A stretch of 64,000 bases of DNA from Methylomonas sp. EFPC3. Its GTDB lineage: Bacteria; Pseudomonadota; Gammaproteobacteria; Methylococcales; Methylomonadaceae. The notes under the pieces are model-generated. The model was given only the letters and a program-made list of their open reading frames with translations. It was not told where the DNA came from and searched no databases. The stretch is from contig NZ_CP116398.1 of the NCBI RefSeq assembly GCF_029643245.1, positions 496,001-560,000 on the forward strand. The letters are read 5' to 3'. The translations under genes and the position numbers were made by a program. Position 1 is the first letter of the stretch. Every line of letters begins with the position of its first letter. Below are positions 54,195 to 62,832 of the stretch, piece after piece.

Positions 54195-55124
54195 TTAGTT
54201 TTTGTACGCGGTAAAAATGCAGTATTCGGTCAGTTTTTCAGTAAACAATTGGTACTGTGCTAAGCCGACCAAATAATTGGCGGTTTGGGCCTTGGAACGC
54301 AGCCCCAACCATTGGCTGATAGTTTGGACCGGTTTCAGGCGTTTGGCTACCTTGTACATATGCTCGACCGAAGCCTGGGTTTGCGCGGTGATGTCGTGGC
54401 AAACGATGTTGGCGAAACCTTGTTGTTGCAATAGGCCGGTAAATTCGTCGCGGCTGCACAAATTGGGTACGGCCCAGCCGTTGAGGCAGGTTACGACGGC
54501 TTGCCATTGCTCGGGACTGAACTGGCGTTGCAACACAAAGCCGTCGCAGACCACAATGCGGCCGCCCGGTTTCAATACCCGCCAGGCTTCCTCTAAAAAA
54601 TCGCCTTTATTCAACGCGTGGCAGGAGCTTTCCAAGGCCCACACCACATCGAACGAGGCATCGGCGAACGGCGTCGCGCAAAAATCCGCCACTTGAAAAT
54701 CCACCGACTCGGCTACACCGTGGCGCTTGGCGTGGTCGCGGGCATAGTCGGCCTGTTTGGCGCTGATAGTGATACCGGTGACCCGGTTGCCGTGCTGTTT
54801 GGCCATCCAGATCGTACTGCCGCCGATGCCGCAGCCGGCGTCCAACACGTGGTCGCCGGGCTGTATCCCGGCTTTTTCGTACAGCACCTGGTTTTTATTG
54901 AGCAGGGCCTGGTGCTGGTCGTAAGGTTTGGCGTCGTCCCAATAGCCGTAGTGCAAGGCCAGGTTGTCGCGGTTGCACCAGGCGAACAGATAATCGTGAT
55001 AGCAGTCGTCGTAATGCTTGGCCGCGTCGGCTTGCAGTTCGGCGGTGGACAGCTCGGCGCCGTGGCGCAGGCTTTGGTCGCGGTAATCCTGGTTCGGTTC
55101 TAGGGTATAAATCGTGGCTGACAT
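54195..55124 (-). CDS. class I SAM methyltransferase, sterol/tocopherol-methylase-like
   Basis: The protein has 309 residues from the MSATIY methionine. SAM motif I is VLDAGCGIGGSTIWMAK, followed by VTGITISAKQADYAR, DVVWALESSCHAL and EAWRVLKPGGRIVVCDG. The DAGCGIGGS...GITIS pattern is that of the SMT/tocopherol/cycloartenol C-methyltransferase clade. The substrate is unknown; a lipid is a reasonable guess. It sits in the minus-strand unit with tcdA and the TatD gene. Confidence 0.75.
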   Translation of the reverse strand: MSATIYTLEPNQDYRDQSLRHGAELSTAELQADAAKHYDDCYHDYLFAWCNRDNLALHYGYWDDAKPYDQHQALLNKNQVLYEKAGIQPGDHVLDAGCGIGGSTIWMAKQHGNRVTGITISAKQADYARDHAKRHGVAESVDFQVADFCATPFADASFDVVWALESSCHALNKGDFLEEAWRVLKPGGRIVVCDGFVLQRQFSPEQWQAVVTCLNGWAVPNLCSRDEFTGLLQQQGFANIVCHDITAQTQASVEHMYKVAKRLKPVQTISQWLGLRSKAQTANYLVGLAQYQLFTEKLTEYCIFTAYKN

Positions 55125-55175
55125 GAATGGCTGGACGGCGTGGGAACGGGCTAAAAGCAAAAGGGCGGCGCGGTA

Positions 55176-55580
55176 TTAGCCGCAAGATTGGCCATTATAA
55201 TTCAGATCGCCGATGCGCTTCATGGCCGGCGACTGCGGCGGCAATTGCGGGTCGGCAATCTTCAGCTTGCCGAACACCTGTCGAATCGGCAACGCTTTGA
55301 TTTGGCTGAGTTCCAGGCCGAAACGGATGCGGAACAAACTGTTTTGCTTGCCGGCCGGCAAGGTCGCCAGCAACTCGGCCAGGCGCTGATCGATCAAGCG
55401 CCGGGCCAGCAGCAATTCCGGGCTGAGCTTGGCGTCATTCGGGCTGGTTTCGGGCTTTGTTGTTTGGGGAGCAGGCGAGGGCGCTGTGGCGCCTAACGCT
55501 TTTTCGCGCATTTCCCGCAGTCGGCTGCTTTGGGCAAAGCCGACCGTCATGCCGCTGCCGCTGGGTTTATGGTTGTTCAT
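55176..55580 (-). CDS. uncharacterised small protein
   Basis: This 134-residue soluble protein has a Pro/Ala/Thr-rich, probably disordered N-terminal half and a helical C-terminal part (LLLARRLIDQRLAELLATLP, FRIRFGLELSQIKALPI). No family recognised. Its ATGA start overlaps the tcdA stop by 4 bases, so it is translationally coupled to that gene, supporting that it is real. Confidence 0.6.
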   Translation of the reverse strand: MNNHKPSGSGMTVGFAQSSRLREMREKALGATAPSPAPQTTKPETSPNDAKLSPELLLARRLIDQRLAELLATLPAGKQNSLFRIRFGLELSQIKALPIRQVFGKLKIADPQLPPQSPAMKRIGDLNYNGQSCG

Positions 55581-56326
55581 ACTTGATGTTTATGGCTGTG
55601 GGCCGGATCGTGGATCAGGTTGCGGATCACCACCGAGGCGCACACCCCGCCGAACGCCGCCGGCAAATAGGAAATCGTGCCGTAGGCCGATTTTTTGTAA
55701 TTGCTGCCGTCGGTGAACATCAACGAATCTTTATTTACCACTTCCGGCGAAAACACCACTTTCACGCCGCGACTGATGCCGTGTTTGCGCAAGCGGACGC
55801 GGATGAACTGGGCGAACGGGCAGTTATAGGTCTTGGAAATATCCACCACCTTGAGATGGGTCGGGTCCATCTTGCCGCCGGCGCCCATCGAGCTGACGAT
55901 CTTCATCTTGCGGCTTTTGGCGGCGCGGATTAAATGAATCTTGGGCGTCAGGCTGTCGATGGCGTCGACGATGTAATCGTAATGGGTGTTCAACAGTTCG
56001 GCGGCGGTGTCCGGGGTGATGAATTCGTGGCGGATGTGCAGTTTCAAATCCGGATTGATCGCCAATAAACGCTCGCCCATGATGTCGGCCTTGGACTGGC
56101 CGTGGGTCGTCGCCAGCGCCGGCAGCTGGCGGTTGCGGTTGCTGGGATCAACCACGTCGCCGTCGACGATGGTCATCTCGCCAACCCCGGCCCGGCAGAT
56201 GAACTCGGCAGCAAATGAGCCGACGCCGCCCATGCCCACCACCAAGACATGGGATTGCTGGAGCTTATCCAGCTTGGGTTTGCCGATCAGCAATTCGGTA
56301 CGGGACAGCCAGCTTAAATCAGTCAT
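55577..56326 (-). CDS. tcdA: tRNA ct6A37 synthase TcdA (E1-like)
   Basis: This 249-residue E1-like ATPase starts at MTDLSWLSRTELLIG. Landmarks are the Rossmann loop VVGMGGVGSFAAEFICRAGVG, the Asp of IVDGDVVDPSNRNRQ, DAIDSLTPK and MGAGGKMDPT. It cyclises threonylcarbamoyl-adenosine in tRNA, acting after TsaBCDE. The start lies within the end of the upstream TatD-like gene (8-base overlap). Confidence 0.9.
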   Translation of the reverse strand: MTDLSWLSRTELLIGKPKLDKLQQSHVLVVGMGGVGSFAAEFICRAGVGEMTIVDGDVVDPSNRNRQLPALATTHGQSKADIMGERLLAINPDLKLHIRHEFITPDTAAELLNTHYDYIVDAIDSLTPKIHLIRAAKSRKMKIVSSMGAGGKMDPTHLKVVDISKTYNCPFAQFIRVRLRKHGISRGVKVVFSPEVVNKDSLMFTDGSNYKKSAYGTISYLPAAFGGVCASVVIRNLIHDPAHSHKHQV

Positions 56327-57008
56327 GCAGGAATACTCTTTGAAAATTGGCAACGATTCGGCGTTGCAGGGTTTGGATGTCCAAACCGAGGATTTTAGCC
56401 GCTTCGTTATAGATTTCGCTAATCGAAAGCTGGGTCGAGGCGTCGGTTTCCAGGAATAAGCGCTCCAGCGGCGTGATCAACAGCGCTTTTCGCGAGGGAT
56501 GCCCGGGTGTGAGCAGGTATTTTCCGAACGACAGGTAACAGCCGTGTCTCAGCAGTTGCTCGGCCAAAGCCGGTTTGCCGGTAAAGCCGTGCACGAGCCA
56601 TGCTTGGTTCGGCCTCGCCGATTTCTTTAACGGAATTAGTTCGTTGTAAGCACGCACGCAATGAACGATTAACGGTTTGCCGATCTGTTCGGCCAATTCG
56701 ATCTGGCCTTGGAATACCGCAGTTTGACGTTCCAAAGGAATATCGATGCATTTATCCAGGCCGGATTCGCCGACGGCAAGCACGCGCGGGTCATTGCAAA
56801 GGCGATGCTGGATTTGCCAGTTGCGTTGCTGGTCTTGTCGGTCGATATTCCAAGGGTGGGTGCCGATACTGAAATACTGGTGGTTGCTGGCCGAGAGTAG
56901 GGGCGGCAGTTCGGCAATTTCCGATATGTCCAGGCTGAGAATCTGCCAAGCCGCGTCCTGCCGATTGCCGTGGCTATGGATATCAATGAATGGTGCAGAT
57001 ACAGGCAT
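56319..57008 (-). CDS. TatD-family metal-dependent hydrolase
   Basis: This 229-residue TIM-barrel hydrolase has DIHSH near the N-terminus, GTHPWNI, VGESGLDK (metal Glu), IVHCVRAYNEL, VHGFTGKP and FLETDAS. TatD proteins are Mg-dependent 3'-5' exonucleases or RNA/DNA quality-control enzymes. It is shorter and more divergent than TatD proper (~260), closer to YjjV/YcfH relatives. First gene of the five-gene minus-strand unit; divergent from ettA. Confidence 0.8.
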   Translation of the reverse strand: MPVSAPFIDIHSHGNRQDAAWQILSLDISEIAELPPLLSASNHQYFSIGTHPWNIDRQDQQRNWQIQHRLCNDPRVLAVGESGLDKCIDIPLERQTAVFQGQIELAEQIGKPLIVHCVRAYNELIPLKKSARPNQAWLVHGFTGKPALAEQLLRHGCYLSFGKYLLTPGHPSRKALLITPLERLFLETDASTQLSISEIYNEAAKILGLDIQTLQRRIVANFQRVFLHD

Positions 57009-57158
57009 GAGACAGGCAGCGATTCGGTAAAGCTCGGCGCCGGCAACTATGGCGGCGGTTTCGATTGCGGAACCTCAAGTTCCCGGAGTTGAAATGGCCG
57101 GCTTGAAATTCCATGCAGCGAGGTATAATAGCGGTTTATTTTTCGCAACAGAGAAACA

Positions 57159-58823
57159 ATGGCGCAATATATTTTCTCCATGAACCGGGTCGGCAAGGTG
57201 GTGCCGCCTAAAAAATACATCCTGAAGGACATCTCGCTGTCGTTTTTTCCGGGGGCGAAGATCGGTGTGTTGGGTCTGAACGGCTCCGGTAAATCGACGC
57301 TGCTGCGGATCATGGCCGGCGTTGACAAGGAAATCGAAGGCGAAGCGATTCCGCTGAAGGGCATTAACATCGGCTATTTGCCGCAAGAGCCGCAGCTGGA
57401 TCCGACCAAAAACGTGCGCGGCATCATCGAAGAATCCGTGCAGCACATCAAGGATGCGTTGGCAAAACTGGATGCGGTTTACGCGGCCTATGCCGATCCG
57501 GACGCCGATTTCGATAAATTGGCCGCCGAACAGGCCAAATTGGAAGACATCATCAACGCTTGTGATGGCCATAACCTGGATCGGCAACTGGAAATCGCCG
57601 CCGATGCGCTACGCTTGCCGGATTGGGATGCCGACATCAACAAGCTGTCCGGTGGCGAAAAGCGTCGCGTCGCGTTGTGCCGCTTGTTGCTGTCCAAACC
57701 CGATATGCTGTTGCTGGACGAGCCGACCAACCACTTGGATGCCGAATCGGTTGCCTGGCTGGAGCGCTTCCTGCACGATTACACCGGTACCGTCGTTGCG
57801 GTAACCCACGACCGTTACTTTCTGGATAACGTCGCCGGCTGGATTCTGGAACTGGACCGCGGTATGGGTATTCCTTGGGAAGGCAACTATTCGTCCTGGC
57901 TGGAACAGAAGGAAAAACGTCTGGAGCTGGAGGAGAAGCAGGAATCGTCTCGCCAGAAAGCCATGAAGGCCGAATTGGAATGGGTAAGGCAGAATCCGAA
58001 AGGCCGTCACGCCAAAAGCAAGGCGCGTCTGGCCCGCTTTGAAGAGTTGTCGTCGGTGGAAGTGCAACAGCGCAACGAGACTCAGGAAATTTATATTCCG
58101 CCCGGACCGCGCCTGGGCGACGTCGTGATTGATGCCGATAATATCAGTAAAGGCTTCGGCGATCGCTTGTTGATCAACAATTTGAGCTTCAAATTGCCGC
58201 CGGGCGGCATCGTCGGGATTATCGGCCCGAATGGCGCCGGTAAAACCACGCTGTTTAAAATGATGGCCGGCATGGAACAGCCGGATTCAGGTGCGTTTAA
58301 TTTCGGCCAAACCGTGCAGTTGTCCTACGTCGAGCAGTTCCGCGATGATATGGATAACAATAAAACTGTTTGGGAAGAGATTTCCGACGGTCTGGACATG
58401 ATTACGGTCGGCAAGTACGAAACGCCGTCGCGCGCTTACTGCGGGCGCTTCAATTTTAAGGGGGCGGATCAGCAAAAACGCATCGGCGACTTGTCCGGCG
58501 GCGAACGCAACCGCGTACATTTGGCCAAGCTATTGAAAAGCGGCGGTAACGTCTTGCTGCTCGACGAGCCGACCAACGATTTGGACGTCGAAACTTTGCG
58601 AGCACTGGAAGAGGCGTTGCTGGGCTTTCCGGGTTGCGCTGTGGTGATCTCGCACGATCGCTGGTTCCTGGATCGGATTGCCACCCATATGCTGGCGTTC
58701 GAAGGCGACAGCGAGGTGGTCTGGTTCGAAGGCAATTACGCCGATTACGAAGCCGACCGCCATCGCCGGTTGGGAACCGACGCCGATAATCCGCGCCGGA
58801 TCAAATACAAAAAAATCGGCTAA
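57159..58823 (+). CDS. ettA: energy-dependent translational throttle protein EttA (ABC-F)
   Basis: This 554-residue protein has two ABC cassettes without membrane segments. The first has [20 protein letters not shown] and [10 protein letters not shown]; the second has [20 protein letters not shown] and [10 protein letters not shown]. The EttA start [16 protein letters not shown], the arm region and the inter-domain linker ([17 protein letters not shown]) are present. EttA binds the ribosomal E site and gates elongation with ATP/ADP level. Monocistronic by appearance, divergent from the TatD-like gene. Confidence 0.94.
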   Translation: MAQYIFSMNRVGKVVPPKKYILKDISLSFFPGAKIGVLGLNGSGKSTLLRIMAGVDKEIEGEAIPLKGINIGYLPQEPQLDPTKNVRGIIEESVQHIKDALAKLDAVYAAYADPDADFDKLAAEQAKLEDIINACDGHNLDRQLEIAADALRLPDWDADINKLSGGEKRRVALCRLLLSKPDMLLLDEPTNHLDAESVAWLERFLHDYTGTVVAVTHDRYFLDNVAGWILELDRGMGIPWEGNYSSWLEQKEKRLELEEKQESSRQKAMKAELEWVRQNPKGRHAKSKARLARFEELSSVEVQQRNETQEIYIPPGPRLGDVVIDADNISKGFGDRLLINNLSFKLPPGGIVGIIGPNGAGKTTLFKMMAGMEQPDSGAFNFGQTVQLSYVEQFRDDMDNNKTVWEEISDGLDMITVGKYETPSRAYCGRFNFKGADQQKRIGDLSGGERNRVHLAKLLKSGGNVLLLDEPTNDLDVETLRALEEALLGFPGCAVVISHDRWFLDRIATHMLAFEGDSEVVWFEGNYADYEADRHRRLGTDADNPRRIKYKKIG

Positions 58824-59020
58824 GTCGGGGTTAAGGGTTCGTTGCCGACAATGGCGGCGGACCCGATAGCCAATTAATGTGGGCCTTGAACTTGAAATAG
58901 CGCTGGTTTGTCCCAAACTTGATTTTAGTTTTTTCTTAAGCCGCTGCAGTCCGGTTGAAATCGGTGGTTGTAGCGGTTAATGTATTAATAGCGCACCGAA
59001 CAATAATAAGGAGAAATAGG

Positions 59021-59263
59021 ATGTCGAAAGCACAAAACTTGCAGGACAATTTTTTGAACGCCCTGAGAAAAGAGCATACCCCAGTGTCGATTTTCTTGGT
59101 GAATGGCATCAAGCTGCAAGGTCGCGTCGATTCTTTCGATCAGTATGTGGTGATGCTGAAAAACACCGTCAACCAAATGGTTTACAAACACGCCATTTCC
59201 ACCATCGTCCCTGGCAAGAACGTCAATATGCACCGTGATGCCGAGCCTAGCGACGAGAGCTAA
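59021..59263 (+). CDS. hfq: RNA chaperone Hfq
   Basis: The protein has 80 residues from the ATG preceded by AAGGAG; a longer frame start 22 codons upstream is not credible. Sm1 ([20 protein letters not shown]) and Sm2 ([10 protein letters not shown]) motifs are complete, including the RNA-binding Gln8-type N-terminus ([15 protein letters not shown]). It forms hexamers that pair small RNAs with mRNAs. hflX follows 11 bases later. Confidence 0.97.
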   Translation: MSKAQNLQDNFLNALRKEHTPVSIFLVNGIKLQGRVDSFDQYVVMLKNTVNQMVYKHAISTIVPGKNVNMHRDAEPSDES

Positions 59264-59274
59264 GAGGTTTATTT

Positions 59275-60540
59275 TTGTTTGAACGTCCCGATGCGGGCGA
59301 GCGGGCGATACTCGTTCACCTGAATTTGCAAGTCGGACAAGAAGATCTCGACGAGCTGAAAGAACTCACCAAATCCGCCGGTGCCCAACCGATTCATGTG
59401 GTCACCGGCAGCCGCCACCGGCCGGACCCCAAATATTTCGTCGGCATCGGCAAACTCGACGAAATCAAGGTAGCCTTAGCCGAACTCCAGGCCGACATTA
59501 TCATCGTCAATCATCCTTTGTCGCCCAGCCAGGAGCGCAATCTGGAAAAGGCACTGGAAGTGCGGGTGGTCGACCGTAACGGCTTGATTCTGGATATTTT
59601 CGCGCAGCGCGCGCAGACCTTCGAAGGCAAGTTGCAAGTCGAGCTGGCGCAGTTGAAGCATCTGTCTACTCGATTGATTCGCGGTTGGACCCACCTGGAG
59701 CGGCAAAAAGGCGGTATCGGCTTGCGCGGTCCCGGCGAAACCCAGTTGGAAACCGACCGGCGTTTGCTGGCGGTCAGGATCAAGCAAATCCAGCAGCGTC
59801 TGGAGAAAGTCGAAAAGCAGCGCCATCAAAGCCGCAGTAAGCGGAAAAAGGCGGAAATTCCCACCGTGTCGTTGGTTGGTTATACCAACGCCGGCAAATC
59901 GACCTTGTTCAACACATTGACCGGAGCCGGGATTTATGCGGCCGACCAGTTGTTCGCGACCTTGGATCCGACTCTGCGGCAGTTGCCGTTGGCAAACGGT
60001 AGCGAGATCATCCTGGCCGATACGGTAGGTTTCATCCGCCATTTGCCGCACGAATTGGTTGCGGCGTTCCGTTCCACGTTGCAGGAGGCGGCCGAGGCCG
60101 ATTTATTGCTACACGTGATCGATGCGGCGGCGGAAGATCGCGACGACACCATTGTCCAGGTCAACCAGGTGTTGGAGGATATCGGTGCCGGCAAGATACC
60201 GCAGCTGAAGGTGTTCAATAAGATCGATTTACTCGACGATCTCGAACCGCATATCGATTACGACGCCGACGGTCGGCCGGTCAGCGTCTGGATATCGGCG
60301 CAGAGCGGTGTCGGCTGCGATTTGCTGCAACAGGCATTGAATGAACTGTTCGCCAGCAGCAAAGTGATCCGCAAATGCTATCTGCCGGCAGGGCAGGCCG
60401 GCTTGAAAGCCAAGCTGTTTGCGTTTGTCAGAATAATAAACGATGTCACCGACGACCACGGCGACTGCGAGTTGACAATAGAAATCGATAAAAAGCATTT
60501 GGGCCTGTTGAAACATATCCGGGTCGAAGCGCTAGCCTGA
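59275..60540 (+). CDS. hflX: ribosome-associated GTPase HflX
   Basis: This 421-residue protein starts at TTG, with AGAGG ~7 bases upstream. The N-terminal HflX domain (VGIGKLDEIKVAL, VVDRNGLILDIFAQRA) is followed by GIGLRGPGETQLETDRR and the GTPase domain: Walker A GYTNAGKS (202-209), DTVGFIRHLPHELVAAFRSTL and NKIDLL. It splits stalled 70S ribosomes. Operon with hfq, as in E. coli. Confidence 0.94.
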   Translation: MFERPDAGERAILVHLNLQVGQEDLDELKELTKSAGAQPIHVVTGSRHRPDPKYFVGIGKLDEIKVALAELQADIIIVNHPLSPSQERNLEKALEVRVVDRNGLILDIFAQRAQTFEGKLQVELAQLKHLSTRLIRGWTHLERQKGGIGLRGPGETQLETDRRLLAVRIKQIQQRLEKVEKQRHQSRSKRKKAEIPTVSLVGYTNAGKSTLFNTLTGAGIYAADQLFATLDPTLRQLPLANGSEIILADTVGFIRHLPHELVAAFRSTLQEAAEADLLLHVIDAAAEDRDDTIVQVNQVLEDIGAGKIPQLKVFNKIDLLDDLEPHIDYDADGRPVSVWISAQSGVGCDLLQQALNELFASSKVIRKCYLPAGQAGLKAKLFAFVRIINDVTDDHGDCELTIEIDKKHLGLLKHIRVEALA

Positions 60541-60706
60541 TCCGGAAACCGTTTTCGATACCTAGTTATTTTCTCGGTTAATGGTAATTTGAGATAGAAT
60601 GGCCCGCTTTCGGAAGCGGTGCACCGTTCTCGAAACATAATTCCGGCTTTGCGTTACTCGGTGAGCCGAATTTTGAGTTTGCAAATCCAATTTTGGAGCG
60701 TTTGGT

Positions 60707-61903
60707 ATGTCTTGGAATGAGCCCGGCGGTGATAAAAAAGACCCCTGGAGTGGTCGTAACGAAAAGGATAATCCTCCCGATCTGGACGAAGTAATCCGGT
60801 CCCTGCAGGACAAACTGGGCGGTATTTTCGGCGGCGGCAAACGTGGCGACAGTTCTTCAAATGGCCCGTCGATGCAAAGCATCGGTTTTTTGGCTGCCGG
60901 CGCGCTGGCATTATGGGGTTTGAGCGGGCTTTATACCGTCGATGAGGGTACCCGCGGCATCGTCACCCGTTTCGGTGCTTACGTTGCTACCACGCAGCCC
61001 GGTTTGAACTGGCATATCCCGTCACCGATCGAGCAAGTGCAAGTTATCAACGTCGAACAGCAACGCTTCATCGAGGTCGGTTACCGTTCCGGCGGTGGGC
61101 AGGCTATGGGCTCGGTGCCGAAAGAGGCGATGATGCTGACCAAAGACGAGAACATTGTCGATGTGCGTTTGGCTGTGCAATACCAAGTCAAAGACGCCAA
61201 GGATTATGCCTTTAACGTTCTCGATCCGGCTTCGACCTTGAAGCAAGTTACCGAAAGCGTGCAACGCGGCGTGATCGGCCGTAGCGATATGGATTTTGTG
61301 CTGACCGAAGGTCGTAGCGAAATCGTTGCCGCAATCAAAACTGAAATTCAATCGGTAATGGATGCCTATAAGACCGGCATATTGATCACCAGCGTCAACT
61401 TGCAGGATGCACAGCCGCCGGAGCAGGTGCAAGGTTCCTTTGAAGACGCCATCAAGGCGCGCGAAGACAAGCAGCGCCTGATCAACGAAGCCGAGGCCTA
61501 TTCCAACGACGTGGTGCCTAAAGCACGCGGTGCTGCATCGCGTATCGTGCAGGAAGCCGAAGCCTATAAAGAAAAATCCATCGCCCAAGCTGATGGTGAC
61601 GTCAGCCGCTTTTCGCAGTTATTAACCGAGTATAAAAAAGCGCCGGGTGTGACCAAACAGCGTATGTACATCGAAACCATGGAACAGGTGCTGGGCAAAT
61701 CCAGCAATGTGGTGGTGGATGTCAAGTCCGGCAGCAACATCATGTATCTGCCATTGGAAAAATTGGTGAACAAGGCCGCCGATGACGCGGTTTCGGCGCC
61801 GGTTGCGACGCACGAACCGGTTGCGGCTCCTGCGCCTCAGGCTAAAGAGATCAGAAACGATATACGCGCATCGAGCCGCGAACGCGATGTGAGAGGACGC
61901 TAA
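60707..61903 (+). CDS. hflK: FtsH-associated SPFH protein HflK
   Basis: This 398-residue protein has a Gly/Asp/Lys-rich cytoplasmic N-terminus (MSWNEPGGDKKDPWSG), one membrane helix (~63-80), an SPFH/band 7 domain (GTRGIVTRFGAYVATTQPGLNWHIP) and a coiled coil. With HflC it cages the FtsH protease in the membrane. It ends one base before hflC. Confidence 0.94.
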   Translation: MSWNEPGGDKKDPWSGRNEKDNPPDLDEVIRSLQDKLGGIFGGGKRGDSSSNGPSMQSIGFLAAGALALWGLSGLYTVDEGTRGIVTRFGAYVATTQPGLNWHIPSPIEQVQVINVEQQRFIEVGYRSGGGQAMGSVPKEAMMLTKDENIVDVRLAVQYQVKDAKDYAFNVLDPASTLKQVTESVQRGVIGRSDMDFVLTEGRSEIVAAIKTEIQSVMDAYKTGILITSVNLQDAQPPEQVQGSFEDAIKAREDKQRLINEAEAYSNDVVPKARGAASRIVQEAEAYKEKSIAQADGDVSRFSQLLTEYKKAPGVTKQRMYIETMEQVLGKSSNVVVDVKSGSNIMYLPLEKLVNKAADDAVSAPVATHEPVAAPAPQAKEIRNDIRASSRERDVRGR

Positions 61904-61904
61904 C

Positions 61905-62759
61905 ATGGGAAACAAGATATTAGTAGCCGTCGCCGCGCTGGCTGTCATTTTGTCGATGTCGGTGTTTACCGTCGGCGAAACCGAGAGAGTCATCAAATTC
62001 CAATTGGGTGAAATCGTCGGGGCGGATTTTCAGCCCGGCATGCACCTGAAGATACCGTTTATCAATAACGTCAAGAAATTCGACGCCCGGATCCTGACCA
62101 TGGATGCGACGCCGGAGCGTTTCCTGACCGCGGAAAAGAAAAACGTCATCGTCGACTCCTTCGTCAAATGGCGAATCGGCGATGTCAAAACTTTCTACAC
62201 CACAGTCGGTGGCGACGTAGGCCAAGCCAACATCCGCTTGGATCAAATCATCAAGGACGCGGCGCGTAGCGAATTCAGCAAACGCGAAATCAGGCAGCTG
62301 GTTTCGACCGACCGTAGCGCGATTCGCGATTCGCTGATCACCAACGTATCGCCGCATGCTTCCCGCTTGGGTATCAATATTATCGACGTGCAGGTCAAGC
62401 GCATCGATTTGCCGAACGAGGTCAGTACCTCGGTTTATCAACGGATGGAAGCGGAGCGGGCGCGGGTGGCTCGGGAATTTCGTTCTCAAGGCTCCGAGGC
62501 TGCAGAGCGGATTCGTGCCGACGCCGATAAACAACGCGAAATCATTCTGGCCAACGCTTACCGGGACTCTGAAGTATTGCGAGGCGAAGGCGACGCCAAA
62601 GCGGCAGATATTTTTGCCAAGGCCTATGGCGAAGACAGCGAGTTTTTCGCCTTTTACCGTAGCCTGATCGCTTACAAGGAAACCCTCGGCAAGTCCGGCA
62701 ACATCATGGTGTTGGAGCCGAACTCGGACTTCTTCAAATATTTCAAAAATCAGAAATAA
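61905..62759 (+). CDS. hflC: FtsH-associated SPFH protein HflC
   Basis: This 284-residue protein has an N-terminal membrane helix (~5-22), a band 7 domain (GETERVIKFQLGEIVGADFQPGMHLKIP) and the C-terminal EDSEFFAFYRSLIAYKETLG region of HflC. Partner of HflK in regulating FtsH. A terminator hairpin follows. Confidence 0.94.
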   Translation: MGNKILVAVAALAVILSMSVFTVGETERVIKFQLGEIVGADFQPGMHLKIPFINNVKKFDARILTMDATPERFLTAEKKNVIVDSFVKWRIGDVKTFYTTVGGDVGQANIRLDQIIKDAARSEFSKREIRQLVSTDRSAIRDSLITNVSPHASRLGINIIDVQVKRIDLPNEVSTSVYQRMEAERARVAREFRSQGSEAAERIRADADKQREIILANAYRDSEVLRGEGDAKAADIFAKAYGEDSEFFAFYRSLIAYKETLGKSGNIMVLEPNSDFFKYFKNQK

Positions 62760-62786
62760 ACCATCAATCTGAAGCTGCATGATCAG

Positions 62787-62811
62787 ACGCCCCGCTCTGC
62801 GGGGCGTTTGC
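62787..62811 (+). terminator. hairpin terminator after hflC
   Basis: ACGCCCCGC pairs perfectly with GCGGGGCGT around TCT, followed by TTGCTGTG. The U-tract is short; partial termination with read-through into hisZ is plausible. Confidence 0.6.
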
Positions 62812-62832
62812 TGTGATTGGGATAGACAAAAA

